Assembly (NCBI RefSeq): GCF_028421645.1 | Contig: NZ_CP116887.1 | Span: 1,738,001-1,802,000, forward strand | Length of the DNA stretch: 64,000 nt | Source: Aneurinibacillus sp. Ricciae_BoGa-3 | GTDB lineage: Bacteria; Bacillota; Bacilli; Aneurinibacillales; Aneurinibacillaceae | Direction: 5' to 3' | In this document: positions 52,320 through 60,636 of the stretch, piece after piece | How the letters are laid out: every line of letters begins with the position of its first letter | Position numbering within the stretch: position 1 is the stretch's first letter | Translations under genes and position numbers: made by a program | The notes under the pieces: model-generated | The model's input: the letters and a program-made list of their open reading frames with translations, nothing else | Told to the model about the DNA's origin: nothing | Database searches by the model: none

Positions 52320-53372
52320 ATGGAGCAACAGCAACGCGATGTATGTGTAATAGGGGCTGGAAGCTGGGGAACCGCTCTCGCCACCGTACTTGCAGATAAT
52401 TTTCCGGCCGTCCACATGTGGGCGCGGCGGCCGGAATTAGCCAGGGAAATAAATGAAAAGCATGAGAATGTCCGCTATCTGCCCGGTGTTGTACTGCCTT
52501 CCCGGATTGTGTGCATGGATTCGCTTGCGGAAGCTCTAAAGGATAAAACATTTATCCTGCTTGTTGTACCGTCCCATGCCATGAGGGAGACGGTGCGGGC
52601 GATGGCGCCTTTTTTACGGGAAGATGCCATCATTGCCCATGCGACAAAAGGGATAGAGATCGACACACTTAAAAGGATGAGCGAGGTCATTAAAGAAGAA
52701 CTTCCCGTTGCTCTTCGATCCCGGGTCGCCGTTGTGTCGGGGCCCAGCCACGCGGAAGAGGTGGGCTTGAAATCACCCACAACCGTTGTCGCAGCAGCCG
52801 ATGATTTATCTATAGCAGAGCAGGTGCAGGACATTTTAATGACAAGCCTGTTCCGCGTATATACAAATCCTGATGTTGTTGGGGTGGAGATTGGCGGTTC
52901 TTTAAAAAATATTATTGCGCTGGCTGCGGGATTAAGCGACGGGCTCGGTTTTGGGGACAATGTGAAAGCAGCCCTGTTAACCCGGGGTCTCGCAGAAATA
53001 GGCAGGCTGGGCATTGTCAGCGGGGCCAACCCTTTAACATTTTCCGGACTCGCCGGTTTGGGCGATCTGGTTGTTACAGCTACAAGCCGGCACAGCCGAA
53101 ACTGGCGGGCAGGACAGATGATTGCCCAGGGGTTAACAGTTAGTGAAATTCTCCAAAAAATGGGCATGGTTGTGGAAGGGATAAAGACGACCCAGGCGGT
53201 CTATAAAATAGCGAAAGAGCGAAATGTAGAGATGCCGATTACGCGCGAGCTGTACAGCGTCCTTTTTGAAGGGAAATCCGCGCGCGAGGCTGTCGGGGAT
53301 TTAATGGGCCGCGTACGGAGGCACGAAATGGAAGAGGTTGCGATCGATTATTTTTCCAGCCACGGTAAATAG
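52320..53372 (+). CDS. gpsA: Glycerol-3-phosphate dehydrogenase, NAD(P)
   Basis: Cytosolic enzyme of 350 residues that reduces dihydroxyacetone phosphate to sn-glycerol-3-phosphate for phospholipids. Rossmann motif GAGSWGTALATVLADN, IAHATKGIE, SGPSHAEEV, NIIALAAGLSDGL with the catalytic Lys in GGSLKN, and TSRHSRN are all conserved. GTG 52308 is in frame, but AGAGGTGG fits ATG 52320. Downstream is the spoVIF-like gene after 75 bases. Confidence 0.96.
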   Translation: MEQQQRDVCVIGAGSWGTALATVLADNFPAVHMWARRPELAREINEKHENVRYLPGVVLPSRIVCMDSLAEALKDKTFILLVVPSHAMRETVRAMAPFLREDAIIAHATKGIEIDTLKRMSEVIKEELPVALRSRVAVVSGPSHAEEVGLKSPTTVVAAADDLSIAEQVQDILMTSLFRVYTNPDVVGVEIGGSLKNIIALAAGLSDGLGFGDNVKAALLTRGLAEIGRLGIVSGANPLTFSGLAGLGDLVVTATSRHSRNWRAGQMIAQGLTVSEILQKMGMVVEGIKTTQAVYKIAKERNVEMPITRELYSVLFEGKSAREAVGDLMGRVRRHEMEEVAIDYFSSHGK

Positions 53373-53447
53373 CCAAAAAAGATGCACGTTTCCAGGTCCC
53401 CTTCATAGATTGTAGGTGTACAATTTTTATGAGGGGGCTGTTGATCT

Positions 53448-53714
53448 ATGGCAAATATACCAAAGAAGTTTCTTGATAAGTTAAAAGGAAAAAATGTAGA
53501 TACATCCCAACTCGAATCACTCGCTGGCAATGTGACGAAGTCCGATCTGGCCGATGAAACAAAAGTGCGCCAGCTGATTCGCCAGCTGGCACTCCTGGCT
53601 GGCGTATCCATGGATAGCGAAAAGGAGGACCGGGTTGTCGCCTACATCCGGGATCATAACCTGCAGAGTGGAGATATCGGCAACCTGGCCAAACTTATGA
53701 AACACCTAAAATAG
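53448..53714 (+). CDS. Stage VI sporulation protein F-like (SpoVIF)
   Basis: Small protein of 88 residues, helical, starting MANIPKKFLDKLKGK. The first part and QLIRQLALLAGVSMD resemble the SpoVIF/YjcC family involved in late spore coat assembly. No membrane segment. GAGGGGGC lies upstream of the ATG. Its location just before spoIVA supports a sporulation role; assignment is by eye. Confidence 0.75.
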   Translation: MANIPKKFLDKLKGKNVDTSQLESLAGNVTKSDLADETKVRQLIRQLALLAGVSMDSEKEDRVVAYIRDHNLQSGDIGNLAKLMKHLK

Positions 53715-53806
53715 GCAGTGTCTTAAGTTGCGGGTGATGGGGAGAGCACATAAATTAATATAGGGTTCTCAATACATCTCGCTCTCAGGACAAAGCAGGG
53801 TACAGC

Positions 53807-53844
53807 AAAAAAGAAGGATAACGCTCGCGTTATCCTTCTTTTCT
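53807..53844. terminator. Bidirectional terminator
   Basis: AAAAGAAGGATAACG / CGTTATCCTTCTTTT, 15 bp with a four-base loop. Overlaps the last codons of the convergent gene. Confidence 0.9.
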
Positions 53845-54363
53845 TTCCCCTTCTTCGTCATCTCCCCCGCCATTAAGTTCCATAAAGGCCTGAAGGAGCG
53901 GAGAGTTTAACACATTGATAATCTGACGAAAGTCAATGCTATTGAATGTCTTGATAAGTGATAAAGGAACTTTCTCAGTTTTTCCGCCTGCCGTCCTCTG
54001 AACCTCGGTGGTATTCGCTGCCTGTCGTGCTGTCCAGCGTTCGTACATCCCAATCAGGTTGTGGAGCGTATCCAGTGTATTTTCCATCTGGGACATCGTG
54101 CCGCGCATCTGGCTTGACCAATCTCTAACGGTTTTTAAAGAGGCCCTCATTTCTTTCGGCGACTTGCTCAATATTGCGGGAAAGTTTTTCATCCAATCTT
54201 TGTTCATCCAATCTTTCTTTAAGAACGCCAATTGCGTTGCTGCTTCTTTTTGTTCCTGTGGCTTACCCGCCGTTCCTTTCCCGTTCCGGCTTCCTTTCGC
54301 ATTTGGTTTTCTTTTCGGCTTTTTGCGGACCCCATACGGATTTACCGCCCGCGTTGCATTCAT
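53830..54363 (-). CDS. Hypothetical protein, 177 residues, basic N terminus
   Basis: Not recognised. Residues 1-40 are very basic (RKKPKRKPNAKG), followed by a short internal duplication KKDWMNKDWMKNF, an amphipathic helical region (about 65-115, coiled-coil-like) and a hydrophobic-leaning end. No membrane helix or signal. GGGAGGG precedes the ATG. It stands alone on the minus strand between a spoVIF-like gene and a 2Fe-2S ferredoxin gene, close to spoIVA, so a spore coat role is possible but unproved. Confidence 0.65.
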   Translation of the reverse strand: MNATRAVNPYGVRKKPKRKPNAKGSRNGKGTAGKPQEQKEAATQLAFLKKDWMNKDWMKNFPAILSKSPKEMRASLKTVRDWSSQMRGTMSQMENTLDTLHNLIGMYERWTARQAANTTEVQRTAGGKTEKVPLSLIKTFNSIDFRQIINVLNSPLLQAFMELNGGGDDEEGERKEG

Positions 54364-54496
54364 TTTTGCACTTCCCTCCCTTATACACCTTTCCGTTTAT
54401 CATATGCCTATTCACCATGAGGGGTTCGATCAGGGGATGACTATGCTATAATGATGGTAAAAAGAAGGAAGAATAGATCCATTAGGAGTTTTAAGA

Positions 54497-54835
54497 ATGC
54501 CTACCATTACATTTAAACCAAGAAATAAAAATATTCAGGCACGTCAGGGTGAAACGATTTTACGTGCGGCTTCTAAGGCCAGGGTTGTGATCTCCCAGCG
54601 GTGCGGCGGCAAAGGGGCCTGCACGATGTGCAAGGTTTTTGTCGGGAAGGATAGCTCCGTTAGCCCGCCAAAAGAGGCTGAAGTGAGGCTTATTGGCGAA
54701 CAAAACCTAGCCTGCGGGATGAGGCTCGCATGCCAGACGATGGTCACCGGGCATGTGAACGTTGAAGTTCCGGAAAGCCCGCTTAAAGCAGTGGTGCGTG
54801 CCCAGCTGCTAAAACAAATGCAACAGGACGCATAA
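54497..54835 (+). CDS. 2Fe-2S ferredoxin
   Basis: Electron carrier of 112 residues with a plant-type [2Fe-2S] fold. Cluster ligands are in RCGGKGACTMCK (Cx5Cx2C pattern, about 36-45) and the distant Cys of RLACQTM (about 79). The last 15 residues form an added helix. TTAGGAG precedes the ATG, and a TATAAT (in GCTATAATGATGG, about 54445) may be its -10. Partner unknown; gene order is shared with other Bacillales near spoIVA. Confidence 0.9.
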   Translation: MPTITFKPRNKNIQARQGETILRAASKARVVISQRCGGKGACTMCKVFVGKDSSVSPPKEAEVRLIGEQNLACGMRLACQTMVTGHVNVEVPESPLKAVVRAQLLKQMQQDA

Positions 54836-54855
54836 GAAATAGTCATAGACTCGTC

Positions 54856-54884
54856 CCCTTTACGCATATATTGGGTGTAAAGGG
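54856..54884. repeat. Inverted repeat between ferredoxin gene and spoIVA
   Basis: CCCTTTAC / GTAAAGGG with a 13-base loop. No T tract follows, so it may be a weak terminator or mRNA end structure. A CATAAGAT sequence at about 54927-54936 is a possible mother-cell sigma-E type -10 for spoIVA. Confidence 0.4.
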
Positions 54885-54989
54885 TGGCGCACGAAAAGAA
54901 ACAGAGTCTATTTTCATGCCATCCCTCATAAGATTAGTAGTGTCCTTATATGTACAAGGTTGGATATGAATCCTTGAGGAGGTATGGAA

Positions 54990-56468
54990 GTGGAACGCGT
55001 AGATATTTTTAAAGATATTGCAGAGCGTACGGGCGGGGATATCTATATCGGTGTCGTTGGCCCGGTACGCACAGGGAAATCAACGTTTATTAAACGCTTC
55101 ATGGAAACGGTTGTGATCCCGAATATTACCCATGAGGCAGATCGTATCCGCGCAACGGATGAACTTCCGCAAAGTGCGGCAGGGCGCACCATTATGACCA
55201 CCGAGCCAAAGTTTGTGCCCAACACAGCTGTTGAAATTCGCGTAGCGGATGGCCTGACAATTAATGTCCGACTGGTGGACTGTGTAGGGTATGCCGTTGC
55301 CGGCGCCCGCGGCTACGAGGACGAAAACGGACCTCGCATGATTACCACACCGTGGTACGATGAGCCGGTTCCGTTTGAAGAAGCCGCCGAACTTGGCACG
55401 CGGAAAGTCATTACCGAACATTCCACGCTGGGTGTGGTGCTGACTACGGATGGAACAATTGCGGAGATTCCGCGGTATGAATACGAAGAAGCTGAAGAGA
55501 GAGTGATAAATGAACTAAAGGAAGTTGGCAAACCTTTTGTGATTGTGGTCAACTCGCTTCAGCCCAGCCGGCCGGAAACTGCTGCGCTGCGTGAACAGCT
55601 CGAAGAAAAATATGATGTACCGGTTCTCGTCATGAGTGTTGATTCGATGGATGAACGAGAAGGTTTAACCGTTCTGCGGGAAGTCTTGTTTGAATTTCCT
55701 GTGCATGAGGTTAATGTCAACCTTCCTTCCTGGGTAATGGTTTTACGGGAAGACCATTGGCTGCGCAAGAATTTTGAGGAAGCTGTGCGCGAGACAGTTA
55801 AAGACATCCGTCGCCTGCGCGATGTAGACCGGGTAGTTGGTTATTTTGCCGATTACGAGTTTATTCAGCGGGCTGCGCTTGCCGATATGAATATGGGGCA
55901 GGGTATCGCAGAGATTGACCTGCATGCTGATGATGAGCTATACGACCGGATCTTAATGGAGATCGTCGGAGTTGAGATCAGGGGAAAAGACCACCTCCTC
56001 CAGCTGATGCAGGAATTCAGTACCGCGAAGAAAGAATACGATAAGATATCCGGTGCCCTTACAATGGTACGCCAGACCGGATACGGCATTGCGCCGCCAT
56101 CGCTTGAGGAAATGAAGCTTGATGAGCCCGAAATTATCCGGCATGGCTCCAGATTCGGTGTCCGCCTCAAAGCGACCGCTCCTTCCATCCATATGATTCG
56201 GGTAGATGTGGAGTCTGAGTTTGCTCCTATCATTGGAACGGAGAAGCAGAGCGAAGAACTGGTCCGCTACTTAATGCAGGATTTTGAGGAAAATCCGCTA
56301 TCCATCTGGAACTCGGATATATTCGGACGCTCACTGAATTCCATCGTCAATGAGGGCATATCCGCTAAATTGTCCATGATGCCGGATAATGCGCGCTATA
56401 AACTTCAGGAGACGCTTGAGCGGATTATAAACGAAGGTTCAGGCGGCTTAATCGCGATTATTTTATAA
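54990..56468 (+). CDS. spoIVA: Stage IV sporulation protein A
   Basis: Spore coat basement ATPase of 492 residues, made in the mother cell and polymerised around the forespore. It begins MERVDIFKDIAERTGGDIY; the Walker A is GPVRTGKST (24-32), and the C-terminal end ERIINEGSGGLIAIIL is the conserved SpoVM/coat-contact tail. ATG 54984 is in frame but only one base from GAGGAGG; GTG 54990 is correctly spaced and gives exactly the usual length. Family members hydrolyse ATP to drive assembly. Confidence 0.97.
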   Translation: MERVDIFKDIAERTGGDIYIGVVGPVRTGKSTFIKRFMETVVIPNITHEADRIRATDELPQSAAGRTIMTTEPKFVPNTAVEIRVADGLTINVRLVDCVGYAVAGARGYEDENGPRMITTPWYDEPVPFEEAAELGTRKVITEHSTLGVVLTTDGTIAEIPRYEYEEAEERVINELKEVGKPFVIVVNSLQPSRPETAALREQLEEKYDVPVLVMSVDSMDEREGLTVLREVLFEFPVHEVNVNLPSWVMVLREDHWLRKNFEEAVRETVKDIRRLRDVDRVVGYFADYEFIQRAALADMNMGQGIAEIDLHADDELYDRILMEIVGVEIRGKDHLLQLMQEFSTAKKEYDKISGALTMVRQTGYGIAPPSLEEMKLDEPEIIRHGSRFGVRLKATAPSIHMIRVDVESEFAPIIGTEKQSEELVRYLMQDFEENPLSIWNSDIFGRSLNSIVNEGISAKLSMMPDNARYKLQETLERIINEGSGGLIAIIL

Positions 56469-56495
56469 AAAACAAGTAAAATTGCTTACTGCTAT

Positions 56496-56526
56496 AGGCT
56501 CCCTTTTCAATAGGTGGAGCCTTTTT
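56496..56526 (+). terminator. Terminator of spoIVA
   Basis: AGGCTCC / GGAGCCT hairpin followed by TTTT. Confidence 0.8.
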
Positions 56527-56571
56527 CCTATTTATGCGTGAAAAGTCATGTTATTGCCGCCCTTTTGTCCG

Positions 56572-56611
56572 GCAATTCAAGTGAGCGATTGTTGAAAATC
56601 CCTTGAATTGC
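56572..56611. repeat. Perfect inverted repeat in the spoIVA-hup gap
   Basis: GCAATTCAAG (56572-56581) and CTTGAATTGC (56602-56611), 20 bases apart. A second pair GGCGGT (about 56644) / ACCGCC (about 56678) lies downstream. Could be operators or a structured hup leader. Confidence 0.4.
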
Positions 56612-56752
56612 AGCCTGTTCTATATTAATATTAGCTTGTCTTAGGCGGTAATCCGCTTCACCCTAGGAAATTCGGGAACCGCCGTATAATTATTGTGCAA
56701 ATCGTAAACAACGTATAACAAGGTTAAATCGTGCGGGAGGAGGTGAATGAAC

Positions 56753-57025
56753 ATGAATAAAACAGAACTTATCGCTAAAGTTTCCGAAACTGCCGAACTC
56801 ACTAAAAAAGATGCTACGAAAGCCGTTGAAGCCGTATTTGACGCTATCGCCGAAGCGTTGAAAGCAGGAGACAAGGTACAGCTTATCGGGTTTGGTAATT
56901 TTGAAGTGCGTGAGCGTGCCGCCCGCAAAGGACGCAATCCGCAGACAGGTGAAGAGATCGAAATCTCTGCCAGCAAAGTGCCGGCTTTTAAACCGGGGAA
57001 GGCGTTAAAGGAAGATATTCAATAG
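56753..57025 (+). CDS. hup: DNA-binding protein HU
   Basis: Histone-like DNA-compacting protein of 90 residues. [20 protein letters not shown] opens it; [21 protein letters not shown] is the beta-arm region with the DNA-intercalating Pro. ATG 56747 lies too close to GGGAGGAGG; 56753 is spaced correctly and gives the standard length. The gene order hup-folE-mtrB-hepS is that of B. subtilis. Highly expressed genes like this often have long untranslated leaders, which fits the 230-base gap upstream. Confidence 0.97.
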   Translation: MNKTELIAKVSETAELTKKDATKAVEAVFDAIAEALKAGDKVQLIGFGNFEVRERAARKGRNPQTGEEIEISASKVPAFKPGKALKEDIQ

Positions 57026-57067
57026 GCGTACATATTGCCATGGCTTGATTTACCCAGCTGGGGCAGG

Positions 57068-57098
57068 GGAGCCGTACACCAGGGTGTGCGGCTCCTTT
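57068..57098 (+). terminator. Terminator of hup
   Basis: GGAGCCGTACAC / GTGTGCGGCTCC hairpin followed by TTTT. Confidence 0.85.
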
Positions 57099-57132
57099 TC
57101 ACATCTTTTAAAAAAGAGGGGGCACTTGTGAT

Positions 57133-57696
57133 ATGAGTGTAGACCACGAGAAAATCCAGCAGGCAGTCCGCATGATTCTTGAGGCGGTTGGCGAAGACCC
57201 TAACCGCGAAGGGCTGCAGGACACCCCTGCACGAGTGGCACGTATGTATGAAGAGGTTTTTCAAGGGTTAAAGCAAAATCCGAAGGAATATTTCTCCATC
57301 GTATTCAGCGAAGATCACGAAGAACTTGTCCTCGTTAAAGATATACCGTTCTATTCGATGTGTGAGCACCACCTTGTACCGTTTTACGGCGTGGCACATG
57401 TTGGTTACATTCCACGAGGCGGGCGCGTCACAGGACTCTCTAAACTTGCCCGGGCGGTTGAGGCTGTAGCGAAGCGGCCGCAGTTGCAGGAGAGGATTAC
57501 GGCAACTGTCGCCAACTCTATCGTTGAGACGCTGGATCCTCATGGTGTTGTTGTAGTCGTAGAAGCTGAACACCTCTGTATGACGATGAGAGGGGTAAAG
57601 AAGCCAGGCGCCATGACAGTGACTTCCGCTGTGCGCGGCATTTTTGAAACGGATGCGGCTTCCCGTGCAGAAGTTTTTAGCTTGATTCGAAAATAA
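57133..57696 (+). CDS. folE: GTP cyclohydrolase I
   Basis: Enzyme of 187 residues (MtrA in B. subtilis) for the first step of folate synthesis: GTP to 7,8-dihydroneopterin triphosphate. Zinc ligands are Cys77 and His80 in CEHHLVPF and Cys149 in [27 protein letters not shown] is conserved. AAGAGGGGG precedes the ATG. It is followed by mtrB after 79 bases, as in B. subtilis. Confidence 0.97.
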   Translation: MSVDHEKIQQAVRMILEAVGEDPNREGLQDTPARVARMYEEVFQGLKQNPKEYFSIVFSEDHEELVLVKDIPFYSMCEHHLVPFYGVAHVGYIPRGGRVTGLSKLARAVEAVAKRPQLQERITATVANSIVETLDPHGVVVVVEAEHLCMTMRGVKKPGAMTVTSAVRGIFETDAASRAEVFSLIRK

Positions 57697-57775
57697 TAGG
57701 AAAAGCATTGACAGCGTTTCCTTTTTGCGGGATAGTTAAACACGTACGCATTTCCAAAGGTTAGGGGGAAAACCC

Positions 57776-58006
57776 ATGAGCAATATTCAGCCGACAGAGT
57801 TTATCGTAATTAAAGCGCTGGAAAATGGCGTGCATGTAATTGGGCTGACACGCGGTGAAGCAACAAAGTTTCACCATTCAGAGAAGCTGGATAAGGGTGA
57901 GATTATGGTGGCGCAGTTCACAGAACATACGTCTGCCATTAAAATCCGTGGAAAGGCTTTTGTTCAGACAAGCCACGGCCAAATGGACACGATTGTGGAT
58001 GAATAA
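57776..58006 (+). CDS. mtrB: trp RNA-binding attenuation protein (TRAP)
   Basis: Ring-forming 11-mer protein of 76 residues that, when tryptophan-bound, binds GAG/UAG repeats in trp leader RNAs and stops expression. The whole chain is conserved, including residues [19 protein letters not shown] and the KKR-type RNA contacts (Lys37 region, Lys56, Arg58 in IKIRGKAF). GGGGG before ATG. Its target trp genes are not in the window; aro/trp genes may follow cheR to the right (inference from B. subtilis order). Confidence 0.97.
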   Translation: MSNIQPTEFIVIKALENGVHVIGLTRGEATKFHHSEKLDKGEIMVAQFTEHTSAIKIRGKAFVQTSHGQMDTIVDE

Positions 58007-58020
58007 CCGTCGTATACATA

Positions 58021-58063
58021 AAAAAAGCAGGCTTTCTTTTTAGCAAAGATGCCTGCTTTTTTT
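58021..58063 (+). terminator. Terminator of folE-mtrB
   Basis: AAAAAAGCAGGC / GCCTGCTTTTTT hairpin. Confidence 0.9.
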
Positions 58064-58179
58064 CTTCTCATCCTTGAACTGTAACAAATAGTTGATTAAA
58101 ATATGTAGGAATGTCCGCAATGTGGTATACTTTGTAGGTATGTTTTCGTAGTGGTACGTTTGTATGGGGGATAGCATAT

Positions 58180-58989
58180 ATGAACTTCTTTAATGAACAT
58201 GTAAAGGAAGAATTAGCGGAAATTATAAACCTGATTAAGCGAAATACGGAAAACAGCCTATTAATCAAATATGTCGAGATTCCGGTTGTATCGTTGCTGC
58301 GGGTTCGCCTGCTATATATCTTTCTTGCACAGACTGGGCTGGCTGAAAGTTTAATTCAGCGTTATATCGTTGCAGCCTCGATTATTCAGCTTGGGCTGGA
58401 TACGCATGAAACGGTAAGCCTGGGCAAGGAGCATTCGCTGGACGGTATTCGTACAAGACAGTTGTCTGTATTGGCCGGTGATTTTTTCAGTAGCCGTTAC
58501 TATTATATGCTTGCGCAGATCGGTGATGCCCGCATTATTCAATGTCTTGCAGAAGGAATACAGCGTGTGAACGAACGCAAAATCGCACTGTATGAGAGCC
58601 GGGACTCCCGCTCAGAGAATTATCTGAAGGACAAGGTATATATTGAATCACAGTTAATTCAATCCTTAATTGATCCGCTCGGCGGTGAACGAAAAGAAGC
58701 ATGGACGGAATTCACAAGGTGCATGCTGACCATTGAAGAGCTGGTTGGTGAATACACAGCATATAAGGACGGAAAGCTGCATGGCACCTATTTTACACTG
58801 CTAAGTCGAGAAGAGGGTAGGTATAACGGATTTAAAGCCATGCTCCATCGCATTCATAAAGAACTTCATCAATCCCGCAAGCTTTTGCCGGCACTGGCTG
58901 TGGACGAATGGAAGGGCGAATTAAAATCGCTGCTTGATGACTGTACATCCGTTCTGGATAATTTAAGTGCACGGGCGGAGGAGATGTAA
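58180..58989 (+). CDS. hepS: Heptaprenyl diphosphate synthase component I
   Basis: Regulatory, non-catalytic subunit of 269 residues of the heterodimeric enzyme that makes the C35 side chain of menaquinone-7. Helical, with YIVAASIIQLGLDTHETVSL and VLAGDFFSSRYYYMLAQ typical of HepS/HEPPP I; it lacks the DDxxD motifs of the catalytic subunit. GGGGGATAGC lies before ATG. menG follows after three bases. Confidence 0.93.
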   Translation: MNFFNEHVKEELAEIINLIKRNTENSLLIKYVEIPVVSLLRVRLLYIFLAQTGLAESLIQRYIVAASIIQLGLDTHETVSLGKEHSLDGIRTRQLSVLAGDFFSSRYYYMLAQIGDARIIQCLAEGIQRVNERKIALYESRDSRSENYLKDKVYIESQLIQSLIDPLGGERKEAWTEFTRCMLTIEELVGEYTAYKDGKLHGTYFTLLSREEGRYNGFKAMLHRIHKELHQSRKLLPALAVDEWKGELKSLLDDCTSVLDNLSARAEEM

Positions 58990-58992
58990 CAG

Positions 58993-60585
58993 ATGGATGA
59001 TAGGCTAAAAGGAGAAGAGAAGGCGGAGTTCGTACATAATGTTTTTGAATCGATCGCCCGCGATTATGACCGGATGAATTCGGTTATCAGTTTCGGCAGG
59101 CATGAAGCATGGCGAAATTATACAAACCGCCGGATGGGCGTCAAAAGCGGCCAGAAAGCAATTGATCTGTGTTGCGGAACGTGCGACTGGACGATTAGCC
59201 TTGCAGAGGCAGTCGGTCCGCAGGGAGAGGTAGTGGGCCTGGACTTCAGCCAGAACATGCTGGACATCGGGGCTCAGAAAGTTAAACAAACAGGGCTTAA
59301 CCAGATCACGCTAATCAATGGAGACGCGATGAAAATTCCGTATCCGGATAACACGTTTGATTATGCAACCATCGGTTTCGCGTTGCGCAATGTACCGGAT
59401 TACAGGAAAGTGTTGCGTGAAATGGAGCGCGTGGTCAAGCCGGGTGGACAGGTTGTGTCGCTCGAAGTAAGCAAGCCGCCTTTCATCCCTTATCGCAAGC
59501 TGTTTTATTTATACTTCTACAAGATTCTGCCATTAGTTGCCAAGTTTATCGTCAATAAGTACGATGAGTATGCCTGGCTGCCGCAATCTCTTACCCATTT
59601 TCCCGATAGCCGCAAGCTTGCCAATGATTTTCGCGAAGCTGGTCTTCAGAATGTACAGGTGAAATTGTTTGCAGGCGGCGTGTCCGCGCTGCATATCGGA
59701 TTTAAAAAAGAAGGTGAGCCAATGAGAAAACTTCGTATTATTCTTGAAATGATTAAGTTTGAACATTCAATTTTTGCCCTGCCGTTTGCCTTTATGGGGG
59801 CGATTCTCGGCAGTTTTTATGTGAACGGTACGTGGCCCACATGGGGTCAGGTTTTTTGGATTGTGATGGCGATGGTTGGTGCGCGCAGCGCAGCGATGTC
59901 GCTGAATCGCGTCATTGACAAGCAGTTTGATGTGGAGAATCCGCGCACAAGCATGCGGGCCATCCCTGCCGGCCTTATTAAAGAAAAGGAAGTTATCTTT
60001 TTTATCGTTGCCTCTTTTGTTCTGCTGTTTCTTGCAGCTTCCCAGCTGAATATGCTGGCGGTTAAACTGCTGCCCATTGCTGTATTTTTTCTCGTCTTTT
60101 ATTCGTATACCAAACGGTTTACCTGGGCCTGCCATCTTGTGCTCGGGATTGCATTGGGACTTGCGCCACTTGGGGGATGGGTAGCCGTTACCGGGGAAAT
60201 TAATGGCATAAGCCTGCTGCTTTTTGTTTCTGTAGCCCTTTGGTCCGCTGGTTTTGATGTCATCTACGCTTGCCAGGATGCCGAGTTTGATCGAGAGCGA
60301 GGGCTTTATTCCATTCCAAGTTATTTTGGCATACCAAAGGCTTTGAAGGTGGCACGCATTTTTCATGTTTTTACGATTGCCGGTTTTATTACGCTGTTTT
60401 TCTTAACCAGCCTCACATTCTGGTTTGGGGCCGGCATCATTATATCTGCCCTAATTCTTGTTTATGAGCACAGCCTCGTGAAACCTACTGACTTGTCTAA
60501 ATTAAATACAGCGTTTTTCACAATGAATGGGGTTTTAAGCTTTGTCGTTTTTGCCTTTACCTTTATTGACTTTATTATGAGGTAG
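58993..60585 (+). CDS. menG: Fused demethylmenaquinone methyltransferase and UbiA-type prenyltransferase
   Basis: Single frame of 530 residues. Residues 1-243 are MenG/UbiE (SAM motif DLCCGTCDWT, GLDFSQNMLDIG, FALRNVPDYRKVLREMERV), which methylates demethylmenaquinone. Residues 244-530 form a membrane prenyltransferase of the UbiA family with NRVIDKQFDVENPRT and DVIYACQDAEFDRERG Asp motifs; it should attach the polyprenyl tail, as MqnP/UbiA-like enzymes do in the futalosine pathway. In relatives these are separate genes. An internal ATG at 59722 with GAAGGTGAG upstream could start the second protein alone. One added or removed A in the A6 tract at 59704-59709 would split the frame with a near-overlapping stop, so a recent fusion or a sequencing slip are both possible. 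Confidence 0.88.
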   Translation: MDDRLKGEEKAEFVHNVFESIARDYDRMNSVISFGRHEAWRNYTNRRMGVKSGQKAIDLCCGTCDWTISLAEAVGPQGEVVGLDFSQNMLDIGAQKVKQTGLNQITLINGDAMKIPYPDNTFDYATIGFALRNVPDYRKVLREMERVVKPGGQVVSLEVSKPPFIPYRKLFYLYFYKILPLVAKFIVNKYDEYAWLPQSLTHFPDSRKLANDFREAGLQNVQVKLFAGGVSALHIGFKKEGEPMRKLRIILEMIKFEHSIFALPFAFMGAILGSFYVNGTWPTWGQVFWIVMAMVGARSAAMSLNRVIDKQFDVENPRTSMRAIPAGLIKEKEVIFFIVASFVLLFLAASQLNMLAVKLLPIAVFFLVFYSYTKRFTWACHLVLGIALGLAPLGGWVAVTGEINGISLLLFVSVALWSAGFDVIYACQDAEFDRERGLYSIPSYFGIPKALKVARIFHVFTIAGFITLFFLTSLTFWFGAGIIISALILVYEHSLVKPTDLSKLNTAFFTMNGVLSFVVFAFTFIDFIMR

Positions 60586-60636
60586 CATTTTGCCATCAAA
60601 GCATCACTACAGTATAAGATAAAATGGGTGGATAGA

